This document shows, piece after piece, positions 7,111 to 15,923 of a DNA stretch of 64,000 nucleotides. Below the pieces are notes generated by a model. It saw nothing but the letters and a program-made list of their open reading frames with translations. It was not told where the DNA came from and ran no database searches. A program made the translations under genes and the position numbers. Positions within the stretch are counted from its first letter, which is position 1. Every line of letters starts with the position of its first letter. The stretch is taken from assembly GCF_042646165.1 (NCBI RefSeq), contig NZ_JBHRTC010000003.1. One strand, given 5' to 3'. The DNA comes from Microbaculum marinum. GTDB lineage: Bacteria; Pseudomonadota; Alphaproteobacteria; Rhizobiales; Tepidamorphaceae.

Positions 7111-9606
7111 TCAGACGGGTTCCCCGACATTCATCTGCTGGCGCTCGAGGGCGACCTGGTCGATCCGCTCCCTGATCGAGGGGTTGGATTTCAGCAGCCG
7201 GCGGAATTCGGCCTCCTCGAGCACCAGGAGCTGGCAGTAGCCAAGCGCCGTGACGTCGGCCTGACGGCGGGTGTGCGTGATCAGCGCCATCTCCCCGAAG
7301 AAGTCGCCGCGCCCGAGCCGGACCTTGGTCCTGCCCGTCGCCACCTCGACCGCGCCGGAGGAGATGAAATAGGCGGACGTGCCGCGATCGCCCTTCCGGA
7401 TGAGGATTTCGCCGGGGAACGCGAGACGCGGCCTGAGCAGCGTGCGGATCTCCCTGCGCTCGGCTTCGTCGAGCGCCGAGAACATCGGGAACTTCTCGAT
7501 CAGCGAGGCGGTGTTCAGACCGAGATCCAGCGGCGGCCGATGGGCAATGGCGGCCCTCACGCCGAGAAGCTCCCGTTTCAGGTTGCCGTGCAGTTCCTCG
7601 CCGATCAGCTCCTCGTCCCGAAGCGCATCGTATTCAGCCGATTCCAGCCGGATCGCCAGCTGTGCCAGGAAGCGCCGCTCGATGGCCTCCGCATAGTCGG
7701 GATACTGCAGCCGCAGCGCGTCCAGCGCAGCGACGGTCGCCTCCATGCGGATCGACAGGATCTCGCTGAGGATCTCCGAAAGCCGGCTGCCGAGCACATG
7801 CTTCAGCTTGCGGGCGTTGTAGCGCTGAAGTTCCTCCAGAACGATACGGCCCACCATGAGCATTTCGAATCGGTCGGCGACGCACCGCTTCAGCAGCGCG
7901 TCGAGCCCGAAGCGGCGGTGCAGATAGTGCCCGATCCGGAACGGCGTACCGAAGTGCAGACGGCGCTGAGCGATGCGATTGTAGCCGGGCCGCCCCTCCG
8001 ACCGCGTCGCGTCGGCCATCTGCTCGGTGTTGGCGAGGAGCTGTTCCGTCAGCCGCATGGAGAGCGCACCGCCGCCGGCATGATCGGCGATCAGCTCCCG
8101 CTCGCGATTGACCAGTGCCAGAAGGCCGATCGTCACCCGCGTCCTGTCGGGGATCGCCTGGTCGGCGGCCTCCCCGCCTGTCATGTCGTCGACATGGCGG
8201 CGGTAGGCGGTCAGCGAGGCTGTGACCATGCCCGGATCGAGGCCGTAGCGCTTGGCCGTGTCCACGACCGATTCCCTGACCGAATCGAGCGACAGCGTCA
8301 GGATCTGGCGGCGCAGCGCCTGGTCGAGCGGCGACAGCCGGTCGATCTGCATGAGGCGGATCAGCGGCCTCAGCGTGGTGCCCCCGACCAGCAGGCTGAA
8401 CAGCACGAAGCCGGTCGCGAGAATCGCGACAAAGCGCTGGATCTCCGGCGTGATCAGCCCGTTCTCCGTCACCGCAAGGGCGAGGGCGAGCGTGATCGCG
8501 CCGCGCAGGCCGCCCCACAGGATGACGAACTTGTAGGGATCGCTGATCCGCTCTCCGAGATTGAGCGGCGACAGCAGCGGCATCAGGCCGAACAGAACGA
8601 TCGCCCGCGCCACCAGCGCCGCAACGACGACGATCGCGATCAGCAGGACGTCCATTCCGGTGATGCCGATCAGGAGATGCGGAACCACGATCGCCGCCAG
8701 CACGAAGACCAGCGACCCGGCAAGGAATGCGAGCTGTCCCCAGATCACCGACAGGAGATGCCAGGAATTCGGCGACAACCGGTTGCGGCCGACGGTTCCC
8801 ACAACGATGCCGCCGACGACGACCGCGACGACGCCGGAGACGCCCAGGTACCGCTCGCCGATGACGAATATCAGATACGGGAGGGCGATCGTCAGGGTCA
8901 GCTCCGCCGCTTGCGAGCCGCGCATCAGCGGCAGCGCGGACATGGCGACGCGCGCAGCGGCGAAGCCGACCGCCGCCCCGCCGAAAAGCGAGGTCAGGAA
9001 CGTTGCGGTGGCATCGACAAGCCCCGGCTCGATGCCGGTCGTCAGGATGCCGAGCAGGACGGTGAACAGCACGATGGCAGTCGCGTCGTTGAGAAGGCTC
9101 TCGCCTTCGACGAGCCGGGTCAGCCGCGTCGGCGCGCCGAGGTCTCGGAATATCGCCACAACCGCGGCCGGATCGGTGGTCGCCACCACCGCACCGACGA
9201 GAAGGCAGGCGACCAGCGACACCCCCGAGGCCCACCACAGGGAGAGGCCGATCACACCGGTGGAGACCACCACGGCGATGACCGCCAGGATGAAGATCGG
9301 CGCGGCATCCTCGATCATCCGGCGCATGTCGATTTCCAGCGCCGAGTGAAACAGCAGCACCGGAAGGAAGATGTAGATGAACCCTTCGGATGTGATCGGC
9401 ACCCCGAGCAGCAGTTCCGCCATCGCGTCGAGGCCGGAGGCCCAGCCGGACCTGACGAGGTAGGTCGCAGCCAGTCCGATCATGACGCCGACAATGGCGA
9501 GAAGCACCGCGTTCGGCAGGCTGAACCGCCGCGCGATCGGCTGCAGAATGCTGATCAGCACCAGCAGTCCCGCGACGATCATGATCGTGTCGGGCAATGT
9601 CACCAT
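7111..9606 (-). CDS. CPA1-type Na+/H+ antiporter with C-terminal cyclic-nucleotide-binding domain
   Basis: I chose the ATG at 9606 (MVTLPDTIMIVAGLL), giving 831 residues; the frame stays open further upstream to 10077 but that stretch lacks family features. The membrane domain (~1-400) has about 12 segments and the hallmark TTDPAAVVAIFRDLG and GESLLNDATAIVLF motifs of NhaP/NHE exchangers, including the conserved acidic ND pair. A long cytoplasmic region follows. Residues ~700-815 form a cNMP-binding fold (FPMFSALDEAERRE, GEMALITHTRRQADVTALG), a regulatory module that links transport to a nucleotide or other ligand. The 5' end is divergent from the DASS transporter gene. Confidence 0.9.
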   Translation of the reverse strand: MVTLPDTIMIVAGLLVLISILQPIARRFSLPNAVLLAIVGVMIGLAATYLVRSGWASGLDAMAELLLGVPITSEGFIYIFLPVLLFHSALEIDMRRMIEDAAPIFILAVIAVVVSTGVIGLSLWWASGVSLVACLLVGAVVATTDPAAVVAIFRDLGAPTRLTRLVEGESLLNDATAIVLFTVLLGILTTGIEPGLVDATATFLTSLFGGAAVGFAAARVAMSALPLMRGSQAAELTLTIALPYLIFVIGERYLGVSGVVAVVVGGIVVGTVGRNRLSPNSWHLLSVIWGQLAFLAGSLVFVLAAIVVPHLLIGITGMDVLLIAIVVVAALVARAIVLFGLMPLLSPLNLGERISDPYKFVILWGGLRGAITLALALAVTENGLITPEIQRFVAILATGFVLFSLLVGGTTLRPLIRLMQIDRLSPLDQALRRQILTLSLDSVRESVVDTAKRYGLDPGMVTASLTAYRRHVDDMTGGEAADQAIPDRTRVTIGLLALVNRERELIADHAGGGALSMRLTEQLLANTEQMADATRSEGRPGYNRIAQRRLHFGTPFRIGHYLHRRFGLDALLKRCVADRFEMLMVGRIVLEELQRYNARKLKHVLGSRLSEILSEILSIRMEATVAALDALRLQYPDYAEAIERRFLAQLAIRLESAEYDALRDEELIGEELHGNLKRELLGVRAAIAHRPPLDLGLNTASLIEKFPMFSALDEAERREIRTLLRPRLAFPGEILIRKGDRGTSAYFISSGAVEVATGRTKVRLGRGDFFGEMALITHTRRQADVTALGYCQLLVLEEAEFRRLLKSNPSIRERIDQVALERQQMNVGEPV

Positions 9607-9823
9607 GCAGGCGATCCCGAATTCTTGCGCGCTTTTTCGACCGTGATCTGCATCATGGAGAACCGCATCGCACCGCGATACGTCCGATCGCAGCAGGCCG
9701 CAAGCCCCCTTGCGGCGTGAGGACGAGGCGCCGATCCGCCGAAGTGGGGCCGGCGGAATTGTCTCGAATCGGGATGCTGCCCGACGAGGACGAATCGCCT
9801 CGGAGCAGGAAAGGCCGGGTCCC

Positions 9824-11302
9824 TTGACCGACGAACCACACGCCGACAGCCGCTCCTCCGCCACGCAGGCCGCGCGCCGCGTCGGCCTCCTGGCCGGGCC
9901 GGCACTTGCCGTGGCGATGGGTGCGGCGGGGTCGCCGCCGGACCTCGATCCGGCCGCCTGGAATGCCGCGGCGGTGGCAATCCTGATGGCGGTGTGGTGG
10001 ATGACCGAGGCGGTGCCGCTGCCGGTCACCGCACTTCTGCCGCTCGTGCTCTTTCCGCTTCTCGGCGTAACGAGCATCGAGGAGACTGCGGCATCCTACG
10101 CCAATCCGCTCATCTTCCTGTTTCTCGGCGGCTTCATCATCGCCCGGGCGATGGCGCGCTGGCAGTTGCATCGCCGGCTCGCCTGGCAAGTCCTGCGCGT
10201 CGGCGGATCCGGGCCGACTGCCGTGGTCGCCGGCGTCATGGCGGTCACCGCGTTCCTCAGCATGTGGGTCAGCAATACCGCGACGGCGATGGTCATGCTG
10301 CCGATCGGCCAGTCGCTCGCGGCCTCGTTTGCCGAACGTCCCGACGTTTCGCGCGCGCAGGACACCGCCTTCTCGAGCGCGCTGCTGCTCGGGATCGCCT
10401 ACGCGGCAACCATCGGCGGAATGGGGACGCTGATCGGCACGCCGCCCAATGCACTTTTCGCCGGATTCCTCCACGAGTCCTACGGCATCGAGATCGGCTT
10501 TGCCGACTGGATGCTGATCGGCATCCCGATCGTCGCCGTCCTGCTGCCGCTGGCCTGGATGATCCTGACGCGGATCGCCTTCCAGGTGCCGCGCCTCGCC
10601 GGGCATTCGCAAGAGAGCCTTGCCGGCCCTGCGGATCCGCCGGGCCCGATGTCGCGCGAGGAGAGGATGGTCGCCGCGATCATGGTCCTGGTCGCGGCGT
10701 GCTGGCTGCTGCGGCCGGTCATCGAAGCGGTGGTGCCAGGGCTGCCGGTCTCGGACGCCGGCATCGCGATCGCCGGGGCCATCCTGATGTTCGCGCTGCC
10801 GGTACGCTTGGCGCGGCCGGGCTTCCTGCTCGACTGGTCGGACATGAAGGAGTTGCGCTGGGACGTGCTGATCCTGTTCGGCGGCGGCCTGGCGCTCGCC
10901 GCGGCGATCTCCGGCACCGGGCTCTCGACCTGGATCGGCGCACTGGTCGTCGACCTCGAGGCCCTGCCGACCTGGCTGATGATCCTGCTGGTGATGGCGA
11001 TCGTCGTCTATCTGGGGGAACTCGCCAGCAACACGGCGATGGCGGCGGTGTTCCTGCCGGTCGCAGGCGCCGCCGCCGTCGCCATGGGCGACAGCCCGCT
11101 GATGCTCGCCTTGCCGGTGGCGCTGGCGGCGTCGCTCGGGTTCATGCTGCCGGTGGCGACACCGCCGAACGCTATCGTGTTCGGCAGCGGCTCGGTGGGA
11201 ATGCCGCAAATGCTGCGCGCCGGTGCGATACTCGACGTGGTCGCAATCATCGCCGTCGCCGCTCTCGCCCTGACGCTGGGACAGGCGATGTTTCCCGGCT
11301 GA
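9824..11302 (+). CDS. DASS/SLC13-family sodium:dicarboxylate (or sulfate) symporter
   Basis: A 492-residue membrane transporter from a TTG at 9824; an in-frame ATG at 9710 is possible but adds 38 residues of unusual arginine-rich sequence overlapping the divergent gene's promoter. The paired SNT motifs of the family are visible: WVSNTATAMVMLPIG in the first half and ASNTAMAAVFLPVAG in the second, plus the conserved LPVATPPNAIVFGSG near the C terminus. These hairpins bind Na+ and the carboxylate. Members import succinate, malate, citrate or sulfate; the exact substrate cannot be read. It converges on the RidA gene 87 bases away, so it is not part of that operon. Confidence 0.87.
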   Translation: MTDEPHADSRSSATQAARRVGLLAGPALAVAMGAAGSPPDLDPAAWNAAAVAILMAVWWMTEAVPLPVTALLPLVLFPLLGVTSIEETAASYANPLIFLFLGGFIIARAMARWQLHRRLAWQVLRVGGSGPTAVVAGVMAVTAFLSMWVSNTATAMVMLPIGQSLAASFAERPDVSRAQDTAFSSALLLGIAYAATIGGMGTLIGTPPNALFAGFLHESYGIEIGFADWMLIGIPIVAVLLPLAWMILTRIAFQVPRLAGHSQESLAGPADPPGPMSREERMVAAIMVLVAACWLLRPVIEAVVPGLPVSDAGIAIAGAILMFALPVRLARPGFLLDWSDMKELRWDVLILFGGGLALAAAISGTGLSTWIGALVVDLEALPTWLMILLVMAIVVYLGELASNTAMAAVFLPVAGAAAVAMGDSPLMLALPVALAASLGFMLPVATPPNAIVFGSGSVGMPQMLRAGAILDVVAIIAVAALALTLGQAMFPG

Positions 11303-11389
11303 CGGCCGTGGACGTCCCGTCCCGCATCCGGAATGTGACCGGCTGCGCCGTCAGACGGACGGGGGCGGGTCCATCGCCGACCGCCCGGC

Positions 11390-11848
11390 TCACGCCGTCG
11401 GCACCACGGCGGTCGCCTCGATCTCCACCATCGCCTTGGGCTCGACCAGACCGACAACCTGCACCACCGCCATCGCCGGGTAGTACGGGCCGATGGCATC
11501 GCGGTAGACCCGGCCGATATCGCGCAGGTTGTTGCGATAGGCATCGAGATCGGTGACATACCAGGTCAGCCGGATCAGGTGGCGCGGATGCGCGCCGCCG
11601 GCGGTCAGGATCTCGCGGATGTTGGTCAGGGTCTGACGGACCTGCGCGACGAAGCCGTCGGCGAAACGCTCCTGCTGATCCCAGCCGACGACGCCGCCGG
11701 TAACGACGATCTCGCCGCGCGCCTTCATGCCGTTCGAGTAGCCCTTCGGCCGCTGCCAGCCTTCCGGCAACAGGACGGAGGGCCCGTTGCCGGGCGCATC
11801 CGAACCACCGGCTTCGCGACTGTCAACTGAAACGCTGGTCAGGGACAC
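11390..11848 (-). CDS. RidA-family (YjgF/YER057c/UK114) imine/enamine deaminase
   Basis: 152 residues from a GTG at 11848, chosen because GGAGGATGATCAG sits at ideal ribosome-site spacing; the frame extends upstream without family likeness. The core runs PKGYSNGMKARGEIVVTGG, then VRQTLTNIREILTAGGA and ends YPAMAVVQVVGLVEPKAMVEIEATAVV, the usual trimer-interface region of RidA proteins. These enzymes hydrolyse reactive enamines and imines to ketones plus ammonia. It is the last gene of the minus-strand aryl-CoA operon, 70 bases after the CoA ligase. The predicted product of the operon's monooxygenase/reductase still carries an enamine nitrogen, so a deaminating role here is chemically sensible but inferred. 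Confidence 0.85.
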   Translation of the reverse strand: MSLTSVSVDSREAGGSDAPGNGPSVLLPEGWQRPKGYSNGMKARGEIVVTGGVVGWDQQERFADGFVAQVRQTLTNIREILTAGGAHPRHLIRLTWYVTDLDAYRNNLRDIGRVYRDAIGPYYPAMAVVQVVGLVEPKAMVEIEATAVVPTA

Positions 11849-11918
11849 CTGATCATCCTCCAATGTGGTTGTTGCCCGGCGGTAACGGCCCGGCGTTCGC
11901 AAACCCTTGCCGGCCCGG

Positions 11919-13544
11919 TCAGGCCGCTTCCTGCCTGGCCATCTCACGCAGGTCCACCCGCCTCAGCTTGCCCGACTCGGTACGCGGCAGGCTGTCGACG
12001 AAGGCGATCTGGCGCGGATACTTGTAGGGCGCGATCTCGCTTTTCACGTGGTCCTGAAGTTCCTTGACGAGGTCCGGCGAGGGCGCATGACCCTCGCGAA
12101 GCTGGACATAGGCCTTCACAACCTGGCCGCGCTCCCTGTCGGGCGCGCCGACGACGCCGCAGAAGGCGACGGCCGGATGGGTCAGCAGCGCCCCTTCGAC
12201 TTCCGGGCCGGCGATGTTGTAGCCCGAGGAGATGATCATGTCGTCGGAGCGCGCCTGGTACCAGAAGTAGCCGTCGTCATCCATCATGTAGGTGTCGCCG
12301 GTGACGTTCCAGCCGTTCTGAACATAGTCGGCCTGGCGGTCGTCGGCGAGGTAGCGGCAGCCCGTCGGGCCGCGCACCGCCAGCCGACCGATGGTGTTCG
12401 GAGGCAGCTCGTTACCCTCCTCGTCGATGATCCTGGCTTCGTAGCCCGGCACCGGCCGGCCGGTCGCGCCGGGCCGCACCTCCTCCTCCGGCGAGCCGAT
12501 GAAGATGTGCAGCAGCTCGGTCGCGCCGATGCCGTCGAGCAGCTTCAGCCCGGTGGCCTCGTACCAGGCGTCCCAGGTGGCCTTCGGCAGCGTCTCGCCG
12601 GCGGAGACGCACTTGCGCAGCGACGCGAGGTCGCCGGGCTGCAGCATGTCGATCATCGCCCGGTAGGCGGTCGGCGCGGTGAACGAGACCGTCGCCTTGT
12701 ATTCGCGGATGGCCTCCAGGAGCTTGTCCGGCGGCGCGGCCTCGAGCAGCACCGTCGCCGCCCCGACCCGCATCGGAAACAGCACCAGCCCGCCGAGACC
12801 GAAGGTGAAGGCGAGCGGCGGCGAGCCGATGAAGACGTCGTCGCGCTCCGGCCGCAGCACCTGTGTCGAATAGGCGTCGCAGATCGCCATCATGTCGCGA
12901 TGGAAATGCATCGTCCCCTTGGGAACGCCGGTCGTGCCGGAGGTGAAGCCCAGCAGGCAGACGTCGTCGCTCGCGGTGTCGCAGGCCTCGAACTCTGCCG
13001 GCTCCTCGGCCATCATCGCCTCGAGCGTGTCGGGGCCGCCGCCCCAGTAGACGATGCGCTCCAGCCGCGACGCCTGGGTCCTGGCCTTCTCCATCTCCTC
13101 GGCGAGGCGCACGTCGCACAGCGCCAGCGGAATCTCGGCCTTCTGGATCGTGTAGGCGAGTTCCTTGGCGCGCAGCAGCGGCATCGTCGCAACCACGACG
13201 CCACCGGCCTTCAGCACCGCGAAATAGGTCGCCACCATCATCGCGTTGTTGGCCGAGCGCAGCATGACGCGACCTCCCGGCACCAGGCCAAGGCGCCTGG
13301 TCAGGACGTTGGCGATCCGGTTCACCCGTTCCTGCAGGTCGCGGTAGGTCAGCGTCTCGCCGGGCGTGATGATGCAGCGCCGGTCGCCGTCGCCTGCTTC
13401 GATCCGCCTGTCGAGGAGCTCGACCGCACAATTCAGCCGTTCCGGATAGTTGAGCTCCGGCAGCGTGAACCGGAACTCCGGCCATTGCGCCTGCGGCGGG
13501 AGATTGTCCCGCGCAAAGCTGTCCACGTGTCCGCTTCGAAACAT
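11919..13544 (-). CDS. AMP-forming aryl-CoA ligase, benzoate/2-aminobenzoate-CoA ligase family
   Basis: 541 residues, ATG start with GGAGG seven bases upstream. An ANL-superfamily enzyme that activates a carboxylate by adenylation and then thioesterification with CoA. The phosphate-binding loop reads LLGFTSGTTGVPKGT (near residue 205). Further on are a NATGD-like NVTGDTYMMDDDGYFWY segment and the C-terminal lysine region PYKYPRQIAFVDSLPRTESGKLRR. Its opening (FARDNLPPQAQWPEF) and length match the benzoate/aminobenzoate-CoA ligase branch. It follows the acyl-CoA dehydrogenase gene in the same operon and most probably makes anthraniloyl-CoA for the fused monooxygenase at the operon's head. Benzoate or salicylate as substrate remains possible. 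Confidence 0.85.
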   Translation of the reverse strand: MFRSGHVDSFARDNLPPQAQWPEFRFTLPELNYPERLNCAVELLDRRIEAGDGDRRCIITPGETLTYRDLQERVNRIANVLTRRLGLVPGGRVMLRSANNAMMVATYFAVLKAGGVVVATMPLLRAKELAYTIQKAEIPLALCDVRLAEEMEKARTQASRLERIVYWGGGPDTLEAMMAEEPAEFEACDTASDDVCLLGFTSGTTGVPKGTMHFHRDMMAICDAYSTQVLRPERDDVFIGSPPLAFTFGLGGLVLFPMRVGAATVLLEAAPPDKLLEAIREYKATVSFTAPTAYRAMIDMLQPGDLASLRKCVSAGETLPKATWDAWYEATGLKLLDGIGATELLHIFIGSPEEEVRPGATGRPVPGYEARIIDEEGNELPPNTIGRLAVRGPTGCRYLADDRQADYVQNGWNVTGDTYMMDDDGYFWYQARSDDMIISSGYNIAGPEVEGALLTHPAVAFCGVVGAPDRERGQVVKAYVQLREGHAPSPDLVKELQDHVKSEIAPYKYPRQIAFVDSLPRTESGKLRRVDLREMARQEAA

Positions 13545-13595
13545 CCTCTTACCTCCACACGTGCCGTCGCGGCGCGTCCGCCGCCGGCAATCCCC

Positions 13596-14777
13596 TCATG
13601 CCTTCGCCGCCGCTGCGCTGTCCGCCGCCTTCAGCAGCTCGCGGGCGATCACCACCTTCTGGACCTCGGTCGCTCCCTCGTAGATCCTCAGCGCCCTGAT
13701 CTCGCGGTAGAGCTCCTCGACCTTGACGCCGCTCTTCACCCCGAGCCCGCCGAACATCTGCACGGCGCGGTCGATCACCTGCTGCGCGGTCTCCGTGGCG
13801 AACATCTTCGCCATCGACGCCTCGCGGGTGACCCGTGCCGCGCCCATGTCCTTGGTCCAGGCCGAGCGGTAGATCAGCAGGGCGGAGGCATCGACACCGG
13901 TGGCCATGTCGGCGAGCCCCGCCTGGGTAAGCTGCAGGTCGGCCAGGGGCGCGCCAAACATCTGCCGCGTGCGGGCCCGCTCCACTCCCTCGTCGAGCGC
14001 CCGGCGGGCGAAGCCGAGCGCGGCGGCCCCCACCGTCGAGCGGAAGATGTCGAGCGTCGACATCGCCACCTTGAAGCCATCGCCACCGGCGCCGACGCGG
14101 TTGGCGACGGGCACCCGGCAGCCGTCGAAGGTCAGCGTCGCCAGCGGGTGCGGGGCGATCACGTCGATGCGCTCGGCGATCTCGAAGCCCGGCGTGCCGG
14201 CCTCGACGATGAAGGCAGAGAGCCCCCGTGCGCCCGGCGCCTCGCCGGTGCGCGCGAAGACGACGTACCAGTCGGCAATGCCGCCGTTGGAGATCCAGGT
14301 CTTGGAGCCGTCGAGGCGAACGTGGTCGTTGCCATCGGCCGTCGCCGTCGTCGCCATCGCCGCGACGTCCGAGCCGGCGTCCTCCTCCGACAGCGCGAAG
14401 GCCGGGATCGCGGCACCTGCGGCGACGCCGGGCAGGTACTTCGCCTTCTGCTCGACAGTTCCGGCGAGCACGACCGGTCCGGAGCCAAGCCCCTGCATCG
14501 CGAAAGCGAAATCGGCAAGTCCCGTCCGGTAGCCGAGCGTCTCGCGGGCGATGCACAGCGTCCGCACGTCGTGACGCCGGCCTTCGTCCGCCGGCGCCGC
14601 GGCCGTCAGAAAGCCGCCCTCGCCGAGCGCGGTGACGATAGCCCGGCACGACTTGTCGACGTCGTGGTGATCGACCAGCGGCTCGAGCGTCGCATCCGCC
14701 CAGGCCGCGATCTTCTCGGCGAAGACCCGGTGCCGGTCTTCGAAGAAGGGCCAGTCGAGGAAGGTTCTGTCGGCCAT
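13596..14777 (-). CDS. Acyl-CoA dehydrogenase (aryl-CoA operon)
   Basis: 393 residues from the ATG at 14777, which shares one base with the stop of the enoyl-CoA hydratase gene (TGATG), a sign of translational coupling. It is a FAD-dependent acyl-CoA dehydrogenase with the substrate/flavin motif FALSEEDAGSDVAAMATTA (residues ~110-130), WISNGGIADWYVVFART, and the C-terminal QMFGGLGVKSGVKVEELYREIRALRIYEGATEVQ segment. It probably acts on a ring-derived or ring-opened CoA ester in the beta-oxidation-like part of the pathway. The frame continues upstream of 14777 inside the hydratase gene, but that part has no dehydrogenase likeness. Confidence 0.87.
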   Translation of the reverse strand: MADRTFLDWPFFEDRHRVFAEKIAAWADATLEPLVDHHDVDKSCRAIVTALGEGGFLTAAAPADEGRRHDVRTLCIARETLGYRTGLADFAFAMQGLGSGPVVLAGTVEQKAKYLPGVAAGAAIPAFALSEEDAGSDVAAMATTATADGNDHVRLDGSKTWISNGGIADWYVVFARTGEAPGARGLSAFIVEAGTPGFEIAERIDVIAPHPLATLTFDGCRVPVANRVGAGGDGFKVAMSTLDIFRSTVGAAALGFARRALDEGVERARTRQMFGAPLADLQLTQAGLADMATGVDASALLIYRSAWTKDMGAARVTREASMAKMFATETAQQVIDRAVQMFGGLGVKSGVKVEELYREIRALRIYEGATEVQKVVIARELLKAADSAAAAKA

Positions 14778-15613
14778 CAGTTGCCCTCGAACACCGGAGT
14801 CTTCTTCGCCGCGAAGGCGCGGTAGGCGCGGGCGAAGTCTTCCGTGGTCATGCACAGCGCCTGGGCGACGGCTTCTGCCTCGACGGCCTCGTCGACCGAC
14901 ATCGCCCACTCCATCTGCAGCATCCGCTTGGTCATGGCGTTGCCGAAGGTCGGTCCCGACGCGAGGTCCTTCGCGAAGGACCGCGCCTCGGCGAGCACCT
15001 CCTCGCCGGATATCAGGCGGTTGTAGAAGCCCCAGCGCTCGGCCTCCTCGCCGCGCAGCGCGCGGCCCGTGTAGAGCAGTTCGGAAGCGCGGCCCTGGCC
15101 GATGATCCGCGGCAGGATCGCGCAGGCCCCCATGTCGCAGCCGGCGAGGCCGACCTTGTTGAACAGGAACAGCACCTTCGAGTCCGGCGTGCCGTAGCGG
15201 ATGTCTGAGGCCATCGCGACGATCGCGCCCGCCCCGGCGCAGACGCCGTCGATCGCCGCGATGATCGGCTGCGGGCAGGCGCGCATCGCCTTCACCAGTT
15301 CCCCGGTCAGCTTGGTGAAGCGCATCAGGCCGGCGGTATCCATCTCGACCAGCGGCCCGATGATCTCGAATACGTCGCCGCCGGAGGAGAAGTTGCCGCC
15401 GGCGCCGGTGACGACGAAGGCCTTGATGTCCTCGTCGTTGGCGGCGGCGCGGAACATCGCGCCGAGTTCCGAATAGGAGTCGAAGGTCAGCGGATTCTTG
15501 CGTTCGGGCCGGTTCAGCGTGACGGTCGCGACCTTGCCCTCGACCTCGAGCAGGAAGTGCTTCGCCTCGTAGTCCTTCAGCGGCGGGGCGACGGAAGCGG
15601 GCGTCCAGGTCAC
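14777..15613 (-). CDS. Enoyl-CoA hydratase/isomerase (crotonase family)
   Basis: 278 residues from a GTG at 15613, preferred because AAGGAG lies eight bases upstream; a TTG two codons earlier (15619) is too close to it. Crotonase-fold landmarks are VATVTLNRPERKNPLTFDSY, the oxyanion-hole segments VTGAGGNFSSGGDVFEI and IAAIDGVCAGAGAIVAMASDIRYGT, and FLFNKVGLAGCDMGACAILPRIIG with the usual active-site acidic position replaced by D. It would hydrate a ring or chain enoyl-CoA during anthraniloyl-CoA breakdown. It opens the second half of the operon, directly after a ~310-base repeat-filled gap following the SDR gene. Confidence 0.87.
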   Translation of the reverse strand: MTWTPASVAPPLKDYEAKHFLLEVEGKVATVTLNRPERKNPLTFDSYSELGAMFRAAANDEDIKAFVVTGAGGNFSSGGDVFEIIGPLVEMDTAGLMRFTKLTGELVKAMRACPQPIIAAIDGVCAGAGAIVAMASDIRYGTPDSKVLFLFNKVGLAGCDMGACAILPRIIGQGRASELLYTGRALRGEEAERWGFYNRLISGEEVLAEARSFAKDLASGPTFGNAMTKRMLQMEWAMSVDEAVEAEAVAQALCMTTEDFARAYRAFAAKKTPVFEGN

Positions 15614-15703
15614 GGGCAAGGCTCCTTGGGTTGGATTGTCTGGCAGTGTCTTGCGTGTGCGATCCGCGCCAACCGGATCATCGGATATCCGCTACCCCGG
15701 CCG

Positions 15704-15730
15704 CCACCTCTCCCCGCCGGGGAGAGGTGG
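15704..15730. repeat. 12-bp-stem extragenic hairpin
   Basis: CCACCTCTCCCC and GGGGAGAGGTGG are perfectly complementary around a GCC loop, giving a 12-bp stem with no T-tract after it on either strand. It resembles short palindromic repeats scattered between genes of high-GC alphaproteobacteria. Possible jobs are transcript stabilisation or RNase protection between the two halves of the operon. Confidence 0.65.
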
Positions 15731-15759
15731 GAGCAAGGTGCCGGCTCGTCGTGCAAATC

Positions 15760-15816
15760 GGTCTCCTCGTGGTTCGAGACGCGGGCCGACGGCCCGCTCC
15801 TCACCATGAGGAGACC
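15760..15816 (+). repeat. Extragenic palindromic repeat, copy A
   Basis: An imperfect palindrome whose outer arms GGTCTCCTCGTGGT and ACCATGAGGAGACC pair at 13 of 14 positions. Inside are GGTTCGAGACGCGG and a GGGCC/GGCCC mini-stem. Copy B, 43 bases away, is the same element in reverse orientation, and copies C and D near 57.8 kb repeat the arrangement. Confidence 0.7.
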
Positions 15817-15858
15817 GGTTGTAGCGAGGCGAGAGTCAGCTGCGCGAACAAACTCTCC

Positions 15859-15902
15859 CCTCATGGTGAGGAGCGCCGCAGCCGCGTCTCGAACCATCGA
15901 GG
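15859..15902 (-). repeat. Extragenic palindromic repeat, copy B (inverted)
   Basis: Starts CCTCATGGTGAGGAGCG and ends CGTCTCGAACCATCGAGG. Read on the minus strand it matches copy A closely (GGTTCGAGACGCGG followed by GCTCCTCACCATGAG). A and B thus form a head-to-head pair, the layout of BIME-type REP doublets. Confidence 0.7.
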
Positions 15903-15923
15903 CCCCCGAACCCGCCACGCCCA

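Larger units (their letters stand above)
15614..15923. other. Gap of ~310 bases inside the aryl-CoA operon, filled by extragenic repeats
   Basis: No gene is supported here: the frames that cross it are shadows without codon structure or family likeness. The stretch holds a 12-bp-stem hairpin (15704-15730) and two inverted copies of an extragenic palindrome (15760-15816 and 15859-15902), each listed separately. The rest is featureless. The flanking genes are co-oriented, so the gap probably sits inside one transcript. Confidence 0.7.

Noticed and set aside
7090..9720. A long plus-strand frame opposite the antiporter (876 residues)
   Set aside because: It is an antisense shadow rich in Arg, Gln, His and Asp with no domain; the minus strand carries a clear antiporter.
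9607..10077. N-terminal extension of the antiporter frame to 10077
   Set aside because: It overlaps the divergent DASS gene, has no antiporter likeness and no ribosome site; the ATG at 9606 begins a normal membrane start.
11907..14825. A 972-residue plus-strand frame opposite the ligase and dehydrogenase
   Set aside because: High-GC antisense shadow; composition is Arg/His/Gly-rich and the minus-strand genes are unmistakable.
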